DNA from: Otatea glauca
Taxonomy: Eukaryota > Streptophyta > Magnoliopsida > Poales > Poaceae
DNA: 64,000 nt
NCBI GenBank assembly: GCA_036346275.1
Contig: CM070723.1
Coordinates: forward strand, 48,562,743-48,626,742
Reading direction: 5' to 3'
Part shown: one piece after another, positions 36,148-47,019 of the stretch
Position numbering within the stretch: the first letter of the stretch is position 1
Layout: each line of letters begins with the position of its first letter
Program-made: the position numbers and the translations under genes
Notes under the pieces: model-generated
Told to the model about the DNA's origin: nothing
The model's input: only the letters and a program-made list of their open reading frames with translations
Databases searched by the model: none

Positions 36148-37779
36148 CGCTATTCTACTCCCAAACGTAGAATAGTTATTCTGCATTTTGACCGGAGAAA
36201 CGCGTGCAAACCATTCCGTGTACGCTCATGTGTTGACTAAATCAGTTAAATAGCTAACCACTAGTAAATGTGTTTCGTGGTTTGTATATGAATCTAATTG
36301 TATTTGTTTTAGCTATAACTTTTTACAAGCAACTCCAATTTATAAACGACTTTCATCAGTAGCTTACAGACAACAAAAGCAACAAAATAATATAAGTCTT
36401 GCCAACTAAACGCTGGATATGTTGCCTTTTACGAACCAAAAAATAACAGGTTACTAACTATTACATAAGATGTTACTAAAATAAAAATGAAGTGAACTAT
36501 CACAACAAGAGTTTAGTTATGTTTGTCGGTCCTTTAGTAAAATGTTATGTGGATGATCGTAAGCATAACCATAATAGATGATAAAAATCAATTGAGAACC
36601 GTTTGTGAAATGTTAAACGTCTGTTCATTAGTAAACTCTTACACACATCAGTCATTTGGTGTTCATTTGACAGTAAACCATGTTTATGGTGTAAAGTTCA
36701 TGAAAAATACATGTATAAATTCTAAAAAAATTAGCATACGTGGGGGAGGTGAGTTTCTACAACCCTATAAAATTTCAAGACCAAACTCGATTGCATTTGA
36801 AATATATGAAAAGGACAAATTTACTATTTGTCACTGTTTAGCGCTTGACGATTTCATATCTTTCAAATGAGATTGATTTTGTTCTTCAAATTTTACAAGG
36901 TTGTAGAATCTCACCTCCCCTACATTTAGTAATTATCTGATATTTTTTAAAAACTTATACATATGATTTTCATGAATTTTATATGATAATAATAGTTTAC
37001 ACATGACATATTACCTTTTACTGTCCAGAAAATAATACTAGCTATTACACAAAATGTTACTAAACTGAAACAAAGTGAACTATCAAAACAATAGTTTTGT
37101 TTTGTTTATCAATTCTTTAATAAAATTTTACGTGGATGATCATAAATGTAACAGTAATAGATGATAAAAATCAAATGAGAACCGTTTGTAAAATATTAAG
37201 CATCTGTTTAGTAGTAAACTCTTACATACATCAGTTATTTGTTGATCATTTGATAGTAAACCATCTTTATCGTGTAAAGTTCATGAAAATCACATTTTAC
37301 AAATTCTAAAAGAATACTAAAAAAATTACCAAGAGTAGGGGAGGTGAGCTTCTACAACCCTGTAAAATTTGAAGACTAAACTCAATCGTATTTCAAAGAT
37401 ATACGCTTGATTTTGGTCTTTAAATTTTATAGGATTGTAGAATCTCATATTCCCTTTTTAAAAACTTATACATGTAATTTTCATAAATAAGGGTGGTTTA
37501 TATAGGATACGATGCCTTTTACTACACATAAAATAACATTTTACTTACTACAACTAGAGGTGGGGACTTGGGTTGGGCTTTTTTGGGCCGACCTAAGGCA
37601 CGATGGGCATGACCCGGTCCAAAGCCCAGCTCAGCACAAAGTGAGCCATACCGGGCCCAAGAATCAAGCACGATGGACAGCACGGCACAGCGGAGGCACA
37701 CCGGTACGACCGGGCACGAAGCACGTCGACCGTTGCAGGGAGGTGGGGCACTAGGGCGTGGGGGAGAGGAGGGGGTTTA

Positions 37780-38250
37780 CCTGTCGACGCCGTCACCCAC
37801 CGAGGCTACCAATCGCACGTCGAGGCCACCGCCTCGCTCCCCCGCCGTGCCATGTCTGCTGTGGCCGCGCCTCCGCTCCACCCCGCCATACCACATCGCA
37901 GTCTCGCCTCGATGCCTCCTCCGCATCTGCTCCACCCTGTCGTGGTCACGCGGCCTCGATGCCTCTGCCACCTCCCACCGTAGCCGTGCACCCACGCCTC
38001 CGTCTCTCATTCGAATCACGTACATGTGGAGGCCTCCTTCGACAAGGACAAGCACGCAATAGCAGGGCAGAGGAAGGCCATCCCGATCCTGGAGAGGTTG
38101 GCGATGAAGCTGACAAAGAGGAACACGTAGACGAGCCCAATGACTCAGGGCATGAGGAAGAAGCCCAGCATGAAGGTCGCTGACCTGCAAAGCATGAGCA
38201 CTATGGATGCACCCAACAGCATGGACGCCACCCCCACCAACGACACCTGA
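37780..38250 (-). pseudogene. probable captured gene fragment, membrane-protein-like
   Basis: Inside the left arm of the hAT-type element the minus strand encodes a hydrophobic stretch (SMLLGASIVLMLC, then FMLGFFLMP, stop, VIGLVYVFLFVSFIANLSRIG). This reads like two or three membrane helices of a plant protein interrupted by an in-frame stop. GC-rich sequence follows without a clear motif. I cannot name the family. High GC within an AT-rich neighbourhood supports capture of a host gene piece. Confidence 0.35.
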
Positions 38251-38694
38251 GAGAGACGGGCAAGAGGGGAGAGAAAGCCAAGAGTGATTAAGAGACGGTG
38301 CAAGAAGCTACTCTCTCTTGCCCGTCTCTCTCTCTCCTCAGCTCTCTCTCACCCATCTCTCTCAATATCTCTCCGTGTCTCCCTTACTCTCTTTCTCATC
38401 CATTGCCCCCTCTCTCGTCCGTGTTCAGCACATCCCCTCCCTCTCTGTAACTGTTCAAGAATAAATAATTTTTAGTTCTTTTTTTCATAATATTTGTGTC
38501 TACTGTCTCAACTCCATGCATCTCCGAGTCTTTTCCTCTCATCGCAGTAGTATAAATAGGCTGGTCCTGGGCCGACACGCACGAAGCAGGTACAAAGCGC
38601 AAATGGGCTATGCCTAGGCTCGCCAAAGGCGAGTCGGGCTGGCACGACAAGGCATGGCGGGCACGACGGGCTGTCACGGCACTACAAGAAACAG

Positions 38695-39030
38695 AGAAAA
38701 ATTCGTTGGTTTTTTAAATTCGTGGGCCCAAAAAAAACCCACGAATTTATTTATTTAAATTCGTCGGTTTCTATAAAACCCACGTTTTTAATTAAATTCG
38801 TGGGCCAAAATGAAACTCACGAATTTATTTATTTAAATTCATGGGCTCAAATAACACCCACGAATTTAATCATTTAAATTCGTAGGCCATCAATTACCCA
38901 CTAATTTAAAAATTTAAATTCGTGAGCCAAAAATTACCAACGAATTTAAAAATTTAAATTCGTGGGCCACCAATTACCCACGAATTTAAGCTTTTAAATT
39001 CGTGGGCTGGTCATGCCCCATGAATTTAAC
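38695..39030. repeat. CACTA left subterminal repeats
   Basis: About ten copies of 'aaattcgtgggcc' or its complement 'cccacgaattta', spaced 20-45 bp apart, often as facing pairs that could form hairpins. In CACTA elements such motifs are the binding sites of the TNPA-type protein. The function here is inferred from that family rule. Confidence 0.85.
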
Positions 39031-39039
39031 AGGAGGTAA

Positions 39040-39645
39040 AAAACCCTTCGGCCGCGCTCAAGACGCTTGCACGCCCACCGACTTGTTTCTCTCTCTCCGC
39101 CGCGCTGCTTGCTGCCCGCTCGCGCCGCGCCTCAAGATCGCTCGCCGCCGCCCTTCCAACACCGCGCCTGCCGACCGACGACGCGCCCACCGCTTTGTCA
39201 GGCGCCCACCGCCCTTGTCGCCGCCCGCTCGGCCGCCGAGCCGCGCCCAGCCACCCTCCCGCCGCCGCCGCGCCGCTCGGCCGCCGAGCAACGCCCGGCC
39301 GCGGACGCCCGCCGCGCCCCGGCCGGCCACTGCTGCGCCCACCGCGCCGCTTACTCACCGCCGCCGCGCGTAATCTTTGCCGCCCGCCGCTTGCCGCCCG
39401 CCGATCCCCGCCGCCTGCTGCCGCCCGCCGTCGGCCACCGCCGCCGCCCGCCCGCCCGGCCGCCCGCCGCCGTGCCACCGCTTCGCCGGCCGCTCGAGAC
39501 GCGCCTCGCGCCCGTGATCGGCGCCCACCCGCCGCTTGCCGCCACCGCCGCGCCGCCGCGCCATCGCCGGCGCCACCGCCGTCGGCGGGCGCCACCCCGC
39601 CTCCCGGACCCTCCACGACGCCCCCACCGGCGTTGGAGAAGGTAT
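39040..39645 (+). promoter_or_regulatory. GC-rich 5' region of the CACTA element
   Basis: About 600 bp made almost entirely of C and G ('cgccgcccgcc' runs), very unlike the AT-rich surroundings. Several long frames exist on both strands, all Pro/Arg/Ala or Gly/Arg-rich, which is what such composition yields by chance. At 39640 'gagaaggtatatttc' gives a plausible splice donor, so the block may be an untranslated first exon or promoter of the transposase gene. Confidence 0.45.
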
Positions 39646-40153
39646 ATTTCATCTCTTTTTATATTCGTTTAAAGTTATTTCATCTCATTTTATATTCGCT
39701 GCATATGATATATATTTTTTTATTTTCTCGCTGATGTTGTATATAACGTTAGAGTTTAGGGTTTGTGTCGACAAGAGAGAGCATAGCGTCACCCGTTGGG
39801 AACAGCGCATCTCACATTTGCTTGTGAGGTGCGCGGTTCCGGAATTGTCCAGCGTATTTTGGATAGCCCGAGAATGTTGGTTGTTGCATAGGGCCTGTGA
39901 CGTGCGATAAATCCGAACGTGATTTTGGCCACATAACCCTGTTGTTCTCCGACGCACCAGCATCAGGCGTGCGTTTGGAGAACAACGGGGTTATGCTGCC
40001 GAAATTTCGTTCGGTTCGTAGCGCACGTCATAGGTCGCATGCAATAGCCTCCATTCTTGGGTGGGTTTAGAACACATCTTTCCTAATAGGGTTGTCTTTG
40101 TCACCTAAGCCACGGTCGTACGTTGACATTGTTTCATTTGTTTGGCTTTGATA

Positions 40154-42660
40154 ATGGGTGACGATCGAAGGGCGATGTATGACGGATGGAGGAGTGATGG
40201 GGGGCACTCAAGGGAATGGGGGCAGATCACGGATGCTTTCTTGAAGCAAGCATTATTTGGAGGAGTCGAATATGTGTATTGCCGTGTACCCTCTGCGAGA
40301 ATAACACTACTACTACAACAAGGATATAGTGCAGTATCACATTTGCAAAAACGGGTTCATGCCTAACTATTTGGTGTGGCACCGTCATGGAGAGGCCGCA
40401 GGGCAGGCCATTGAGATGGAAGAGATGCTGGACCATGTGGAGGATCACGGCCAGGATGGAAGAGATCTTTGGATGATCTTGGCGGGGATGAATTTAACTC
40501 CGGGGAAGGGTCACAGCCGGAGGAGGTTAAGGAATTCTATAGGCTACTTGACGCCTCGGACGAGAAGCTGCATGACTTGACCAATGTGACCGTCCTGCAG
40601 GCGGTTACACGGCTTATGTCGATGAAGTCGAAGTTCAACTTTTTGAACAAATGCTTCAACGCTTTGCTTGAACTAATGAATGATGTCATTCCGCCTAACC
40701 ACAAGATGCCAAAGGATTTGTACCAATCGAAAAAGTTGATGGCCGACCTCGGGATGAATTACCAGAAGATTGATGTGTGCGAGAATAATTGCATGCTGTT
40801 CTGGAAGGATCATGACAACGATACCCATTGTATGCATTGCGGTAAGTGCGATTCGTTGAGGTGGTAGATGAGGAAGGGTATCGGTGACTACAAAGGTCGC
40901 GACTAAACGACTTGGTACATGCCGATCACGGATAGGCTTAAGCGGTGTACATGTCAAAAGAAACAGCGAAACATATGAGGTGGCACAAAGAAGGTAAACG
41001 TGAGGACCAAGATCCGGATATGATGGTGCATCCGTCTGATGGCGAGGCATGGCAGGCATTGGACCGATTCGATCCTGCATTTGCAAGCGACCCTAGGAGT
41101 GTCCATCTTGGTTTGTCCACGGATGGTTTCACACCTTTCAGCACAAGCGCTAGCCCCTACTCTTGTTGGCCGGTCTTCATCATGCCATACAATCTTCCAC
41201 TTGAGATTTGCTTGAAAGAGGGGTTCATATTCCTTGCTCTTGTCATTCCAGGTCCTAAGCATCCAGGGAAGGATCTCAATGTGTTCATGCGGCCCTTAAT
41301 TGATGAGCTGAAGAAGTTGTGGCGAGGGAAAAGGCATCGACAGCGTTGGTGGTAGAGAATTTACCTTACGAGCCGCATACGTGGTCGGTCCATGATTTGT
41401 TGGCATATGGCATTTGGGCTTTGGTGTGTTCATGGTCGCTGTGTTGTCCAATTTGTATGGTCGACTCGATGCATTCAGCTCACGCACGGTAAAAGATCAC
41501 ATTCTTCGATTGCCATCGACGATGGCTTCGTGAGCACCCTTTTAGGAACGACGCCAAAGCATTTCAAAAGGATGTAGTTAAAAAGGGCCACAGGCGACTC
41601 ACGGGAGAGGAGATAGCTGAATGGCATAGTCGGCTTGTACGATCTACGGAAGTGGGTTTCACTGGCTATGGAAAGGAGCACAACTGGACTCATATTTCTT
41701 TTCTTTGGAAGTCGCCTTCTGCGAAAGCTTTGATTCTGCCGCATAACATAGATTTGATGCACCAAGAGCGCAATGTGGCAGAAAGCATCATAAACATGGT
41801 GTTTGATGTAACCGACAAAACAAAGGATAACGTGAGTGCTAGGAAAGACATGGGTGATCATTGTGCTAGGCCGTGGCTCGAGGTTAAAGTTGGTTTAAAT
41901 GGAAATGAGAGCCGGCCACGAGCTCCATACTGTGTGAAGCCAGAAGACCGTAAACAGATTTTGAGGTGGTTGAAAACTAAAATTTCCTGATCGCTATGCA
42001 TCTAACATAAAACGGGCTATGAATGTCAGCACCGGTAAGCTAAACGGGCTAAAGAGTCATGATTACCATATTATCATGGAAAGACTTGTTCCGGTAATGT
42101 TTCATGGCTATTTTGATAATGAGTTGTGGAGGATGTTAGCGAGCTCGATTACTTCTATAAGCGGATATGCGGTAAGGAAATCTCAAGACGTTGATGCGAA
42201 GTTAGAGAGGGAATTCCATTGCTTGTATGCAAGTTGGAAAAATTTCCCACTGGTTTTATGAATGTGATGCAACATCTGCTGGTGCATCTACCTTGGGAAG
42301 CGAAGGTTGGAGGTCCTGCACAGTTCAGATGGATGTATAGTCAGGAAAGGGAGTTGAAAAAGCTTAGAGCTACAGTGCGCAACAAGGCAAGGGTAGAGGG
42401 GTGTATCGCAGAGACTTATGCAAGTAAAGAGATCACAAACTTCTCAACAAAGTATTTCGCACTCAAGCACAACGTGAATGTCCGTAGGAATCGATGCGCG
42501 TCTTGCGGAAGAAGAACCGTTGAGCGAACTTAAGCTTTTTCAATGCAAGGGTCAACTTTGTTGGGTCATAATCGCACACCATGTTGAGTATGAGGAGTGG
42601 AACATGGCCATGCTTTACATGTTCACTAACATGGTAAAAGTTAAAAAATATTTTGAGTAA
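40154..42660 (+). pseudogene. CACTA TNP2-type transposase, frameshifted
   Basis: Catalytic transposase of the CACTA element, in pieces in several frames. The first (40154 on) has MYDGWRSDGGHSREWGQITD and, after a shift, KNGFMPNYLVWHRHGE, the transposase-associated N-terminal domain. Then come LYQSKKLMADLGMNYQKIDV, ENNCMLFWKDHDND and HCMHCGKCDSLRW. The TNP2 core shows PRSVHLGLSTDGFTPFS and PYNLPLEICLKEGFIF, then LVIPGPKHPGKDLNVFMRPL. A broken segment follows, then HNIDLMHQERNVAESIINMV. The C-terminal DUF4218-like part (KSHDYHIIMERLVPVMF, NVMQHLLVHLPWEAKVGGP, FRWMYSQERELKKL) is also frame-broken. Multiple frameshifts and stops show that it is inactive. Order and content fit grass CACTA transposases. 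Confidence 0.93.
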
Positions 42661-42803
42661 GTGATGAAGAACCGTTGAAGGAATGGCTATGTACTTCAAC
42701 CCGTGGGCCCTGCAACCACCTCAGACGACACCACAGGTATGGATGTCGAAAACATTCTAAGTTTGTGACACGAGCTAAGTTTGTCAATTCTTGAACTTAC
42801 AGG

Positions 42804-43190
42804 TTTCTGGGTCACGCCCTCCAGCATGTAGTAACGACGACATCATAGAAGACATCTTCAACAGCGCCGCCGGCGGTGGTGGTCATTGCGTACGTAGTTT
42901 ACAAATTATCGTTTTGGATGTGTGATTGATTATCTAAGGATCTGCTAGAATGTCTCCTTCTGGTTTGAGAGATTGATATATATATTATAACTGCAAATGT
43001 TTTTTTGTCTGCTGAGTGGATGTCCTATTTACTAGAGAGGTCATGCCGAAATTTTGTACATTTCAATGACTTAGTTTTAAGCCGGTTTTAAAGAGTTAAA
43101 AGGTTGGTTTCGGTCTTTTAGTAGAGGTAGTAGGTTTGGTGTCTCGTTTGTTAATTCTTCGTTCGCTTGAACTTTGTTGTGGAGTTTGAT
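42804..43190 (+). repeat. duplicated 3' segment of the CACTA element, copy 1
   Basis: Shares 'ggtcacgccctccagca' and 'gacgacatcatagaagacat' and the following 300 bp ('aaggatctgctagaatgtct', 'ggatgtcctatttactagag') with 44323-44880. The encoded text RPPACSNDDIIEDIFNSA looks like the C-terminal exon of the second CACTA gene. This copy lacks about 160 bp present in copy 2, including the stop codon region. Confidence 0.88.
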
Positions 43191-43259
43191 GACTTGGTAA
43201 GCTACCTGCCCCATCCCTTCCTTTCTCTTGCTCAAATTTAGGAACATTAGTTGCAATTT

Positions 43260-43480
43260 AGTTGAGATTACATATGCTTCCGTAGGAAATTTAGCTCATT
43301 CTTTGAATATGAGATTACATGTGAGATTACATATGCTTCATTGAATATGAGATTACATATGCTTCCGTAGGAACTTTAGTTCATTCTTTGAATATGAAAT
43401 TACATATGAGATTACATATGCTTCATTGAATATGAGATTACATGTGCAGCGGATGGACATATACTTCCGTAGGAAATCTA
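43260..43480. repeat. short tandem-like repeat 'gagattacatatgcttc'
   Basis: Several copies of 'atatgagattacatatgctt' with 'ccgtaggaaatttagttcat' lie between 43265 and 43480. This is a local low-order duplication inside the CACTA element, non-coding. Confidence 0.7.
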
Positions 43481-44322
43481 GTTCATTCTTTTAGCATATA
43501 TCAATCTGAATAATCTGTTGCAATAGTGATAATTTCAGTTGAAATACATAACTTAGTCGATTTTAGGACATTTAGGCAACTCTTTCTTAAACCTTGCACA
43601 AATCATCTCAATGTTCATACTTGAAAAGGTTTACTTGTGTGCTTATGAAAGTTCATTGCTGTGCTCCTGTAGATAAGTGATGGTTTACCAAATCATTAAC
43701 CCATTACGTGCTATTTGATTTTTCTTTCATCAACGACTTTTGATTTGAAACTTATATTGTGTCTTGACTTCTTGGAATTGAAAAGTTATCTTAAGACAAC
43801 TTATTCAATTGTAAACTTATGTTTTAAATGCTTTATATGGCATCCTTGTAGAATGTGTTGTTTGCCCATGTACAATCGATTGTTTATCCTTGTAGAATGC
43901 TTTATATTTGTACTTTGTATATTGAACTCTTAAAATGACTACCAAAACTCTTAATTGCTTCTTTGAACTATTTTCACTGTTTGTTATCTTTTGAATACTC
44001 GGTGATGCAATTAGGGTCTTTGGAAGTTGAATTAAATAATTTTAGTTGTAATCTTGGCCTTATGTTAATACTAGAGTATTACTTTGATGCTTCATTGAAT
44101 ATGAGATTGATGTTCATATGATTATTGCAGCATATCTTGACTAGCTCAAATGCGTGTAGTTCTTATATATAGTATCTATTCTTGTTTAGCTTGACCTGTC
44201 ATATTGATATTCTCATATTGTGTCTTGGTTGAATAGTACTATTGATATCTCGTATTGATATTCATGTGAATCAGCATAATGTTACTTGTAGCACAACCTA
44301 AGTTAATCTTGAACTTGCAGGT

Positions 44323-44880
44323 TTCTAGGTCACGCCCTCCAGCACGTACTAACGACGACATCATAGAAGACATCTTCAACAGCGCTGACGGTGGTGGTAG
44401 CGCCCACAACTCCAACAACCCCGAGGCATGAATTCCATTGTGAGCTCAATTGGTGTATAACTGTTGTACTTTATAACTTGTTGTGATGGATACGTTGTGA
44501 TCGACTTATTGTGATGGACTTATTTTAATGGAATATGGATTGTATCTATTACGGTTGTAATGTGTTGTACGTCATTGCGTAGTTTACAAATTGCCGTTGG
44601 ATGTGTGATTGGATTATCTAAGGATCTGCTAGAATGTCTCCTTCTGGTTCGAGAGATTGATATATATATTATAACTGCAAATGTTTTTTTGTCTGCTGAG
44701 TGGATGTCCTATTTACTAGAGAGGTCATGCCGAAATTTTGTACATTTCGGAGACTTAGTTTTAAGCCGGTTTTGAAGAGTTAAAAGGTAGATTTCAGTAT
44801 TTTAGTAGTGGTAATAGGTTTGGTGTCTCGTTTGTTAATTCTTCGTTCGCTTGAACTTCATTGTGGAGTTTGTCTTTTGT
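44323..44880 (+). repeat. duplicated 3' segment of the CACTA element, copy 2
   Basis: Second copy of the segment at 42804-43190. After a possible splice acceptor ('aacttgcag'), the frame reads VSRSRPPARTNDDIIEDIF ... NNPEA and ends at a TGA near 44431. This is a plausible C-terminus for a CACTA-encoded protein. The following 300 bp match copy 1 closely. Confidence 0.88.
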
Positions 44881-45007
44881 GTTAGTGTTTCTGATCAGAT
44901 TTGAACAAAATAGATGATCCTTCTTATTTATTCTTCGCTTAGCAATTTTTAGTTTCAATTTTCTTTTTGCCTTTTCTTTTCTTTGTTATATGTATTGAGT
45001 GCGATGC

Positions 45008-45070
45008 ATATATATATAAATATATATACATTTGGATATATATATATGGATATATATATATATATATTGT
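45008..45070. repeat. (TA)n microsatellite inside the CACTA element
   Basis: A run of 'tatatatat' units with rare interruptions, directly before the right subterminal repeats of the CACTA element. Confidence 0.85.
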
Positions 45071-45077
45071 AAAAATG

Positions 45078-45415
45078 ACTGATAAATTCGTGAGCCATTC
45101 AAAACCCACGAATTTATCTGGCTGCTCCAGTTAAATTCGTGGGTTTAATAAATCCACGAATTTAACAGATTAAATTCGTGGGTTATTTAGCCCACGAATT
45201 TAATCTGTTAAATTCGTGGGTTTATTAAACCCACGAATTTAACTCAGATTCCCAATTAAATTCGTGGGCTTGGCAGAAACCCACGAATTTAATTGATTAA
45301 TTTCGTCGAGTTAAATTCGTGAACTAAATTCGACGGTTTGCTCACGAATTTAAATTAAATTCGTGGGTTTTGGCCTAAATTCGTGGGTTTTTGGCCCACG
45401 GATTTTTCCCTGATT
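45078..45415. repeat. CACTA right subterminal repeats
   Basis: A dozen or so 'aaattcgtggg' motifs, in alternating orientation, several as tight palindromes such as 'taaattcgtgggtttatta' followed by its complement. They mirror the left subterminal block. Confidence 0.85.
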
Positions 45416-47019
45416 CTTGTAGTGCGGCCTAGCACGATTCAGTCATGAAGCACGATGAATCCGTGTCAGGTCGGCCTGTCATGGCACAACGCCCACCTCT
45501 AACTACTACACAAGAGGTTACGTTACTAGAACAACTATCAGAATAAAAAAATTCAAAAAATCACATGTACATGTTTTTAAAAATTCTCAAAAAATTACCA
45601 TACATAGGAGAGCTGAGTTCCTATAGCCCTATAAAATTTATGTACCAAAACCAATCGCATTTTAAAGGTATGAAATTGACAAGCAATAAGCAGTGAAAAA
45701 TCGTTATTTAGCTAAATTTGACTTTTTTATATCTTTCAAATAAAATTGATTTTGATCTTCAAATTTTGCAGAATTGTATAATCTCTCCTCCTTTACGTAT
45801 GATATTTTTTGATATTTTTTTAAAACTTGTACATGTGGTTTTCATGAGCAATAATTTAGTTCTGTTTATCGGCCCTGTAGTAAAATATTTTAATTTATTT
45901 TAAAAATTACCATATGTAGGGGAGTTAAGATTCTACAACCCTGTAAAATTTTAATACTAAACTCAATGTCATTTGAAAGATATGAAATTGACAAAACGCT
46001 AAATAGTGAAAAATCACTATTCAAACGAATTTGTCCTTTTATATCTTTCATCTGAAATTGATTTTACACTTCAAATCTTACAGGATTGTAGAATCTCTAC
46101 TCCCCTATGTATGTCAATTTTTTGATAATTTTTTTAAAATTCTACATATAGTTTTCATATATTTTACATGATATGAGTGGTTTACATTGGATATATTGCC
46201 TTTTACTATGCGGAAAATAATATGTTAGTCACTATTACACAAGATGTTACTATACTGAAACGAGGTAAACTATCATAACAAGAATTTAGTTTTATCTGTA
46301 CACTGTGTTTCAGTATAGTAATATCTTATGTAATAGTTAGTAACATGTTATTTGTTTGAATAGTAAAAGACAACATGTCCCTTGTTTTCTAAAATCCATG
46401 AAAAACACATGTAAATATTTTTAAAAAAAATTAAAAAATTACCTTACGTAGAGGATGTGAGATTCTACAATCCTATAAAATTTGAAAACCAAAATCAATC
46501 TTATTTGAAAGTTATGGCTAAATAAAATAAATAAATATTTATGTACAAACAAGAAGTAGCATTATTAGTCATTTACTAGTTAAGAGATAACTTCGATGCG
46601 TGGAGTATTGAATGGCTCGGTCAGTCTATGTTAACTGGCTGGCGCGTAGTCTACGCATAGCTATATAATAGCATAATCTTATATCATTTTATTCCTCTCG
46701 TCGTCAGTAAGCTACTTGTGTAAACTATTTACAAATCTAAGCTACTAATAAAAAGATATGGCTAAAATAAAGAAAAAACAGATTCATATACAAACTATAA
46801 TACGCATTAACTAGTTGGGTTGACTAATGCATTAACTAGTAACTAATTCGATAGTAATTGTATCTGTTGTTCTATAGTAAAATATATTCGTGATTTACTA
46901 CCGAATTGCTAATAATCCGTATGGTGTGCTTTGCATCTAACCGGAGCACAGAATAGGTATTCTACGCTTAGAAGTAGAATAACGCTACCGTGTATATATA
47001 CACACACACATATACACAT

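Larger units (their letters stand above)
38680..45424 (+). mobile_element. CACTA (En/Spm) transposon, nested
   Basis: 6,745 bp with CACTACAAGAA at the left and TTCTTGTAGTG at the right, flanked by the 3-bp duplication CGG (38677-38679 and 45425-45427). These are the diagnostic ends and duplication of CACTA elements. Both subterminal regions carry many direct and inverted copies of an 'aaattcgtgggcc' motif. A very GC-rich promoter-like block (39040-39640) precedes the transposase region. A TNP2-type transposase pseudogene lies at 40.15-42.66 kb. The CACTA element sits inside a hAT-type element, which sits in the hairpin-array element, so it is the youngest of the three. Confidence 0.95.
37555..45501. 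mobile_element. hAT-type element interrupted by a CACTA element
   Basis: The left end begins TAGAGGTGGGGAC and the right end finishes GCCCACCTCTA, a 10-bp inverted repeat. The flanks are ACTACAAC (37547-37554) and ACTACTAC (45502-45509), 7 of 8 matching, which fits an 8-bp hAT duplication. Subterminal GGGCC/GGCCC and 'gcacga' motifs resemble those of the hAT element at 26.1 kb. Its own sequence is only about 1.2 kb (37555-38679 and 45425-45501); the rest is the nested CACTA element. It has no transposase, so it is non-autonomous. It is inserted in the hairpin-array element. Confidence 0.75.
36148..46985. mobile_element. microsatellite-flanked hairpin-array element 1 (unclassified)
   Basis: The ends are inverted relatives of each other: left CGCTATTCTACTCCCAAACG and complement of right GCGTTATTCTACTTCTAAGC, with similarity for about 35 bp. 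The left end abuts 'tatatacacaca' and the right end abuts 'tgtatatatacacacaca'. Inside each end lies a roughly 150-bp subterminal inverted repeat (36265-36412 against 46673-46819). The interior holds long imperfect palindromes of 200-290 bp at 36698-36980, 37282-37487, 45560-45848 and 45888-46160, plus a half unit at 46380-46515. Arms read like 'catttgaaagatatgaaa' ... 'tttcatatctttcaaatg'. No coding region of its own is visible. Without the nested hAT/CACTA insertion it is about 2.9 kb. A further degenerate end-like sequence lies near 46620-46672, so the element may be composite. Confidence 0.6.

Noticed and set aside
36547..36870. A 107-codon frame in the hairpin-array element
   Set aside because: It runs through a palindromic unit and is not conserved in the other units, so it is a chance frame.
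39002..39734. Long overlapping frames on both strands in the GC-rich block of the CACTA element
   Set aside because: They are open because stop codons are rare in nearly pure G+C sequence. Translations are Pro/Arg/Ala or Gly/Arg runs without a domain.
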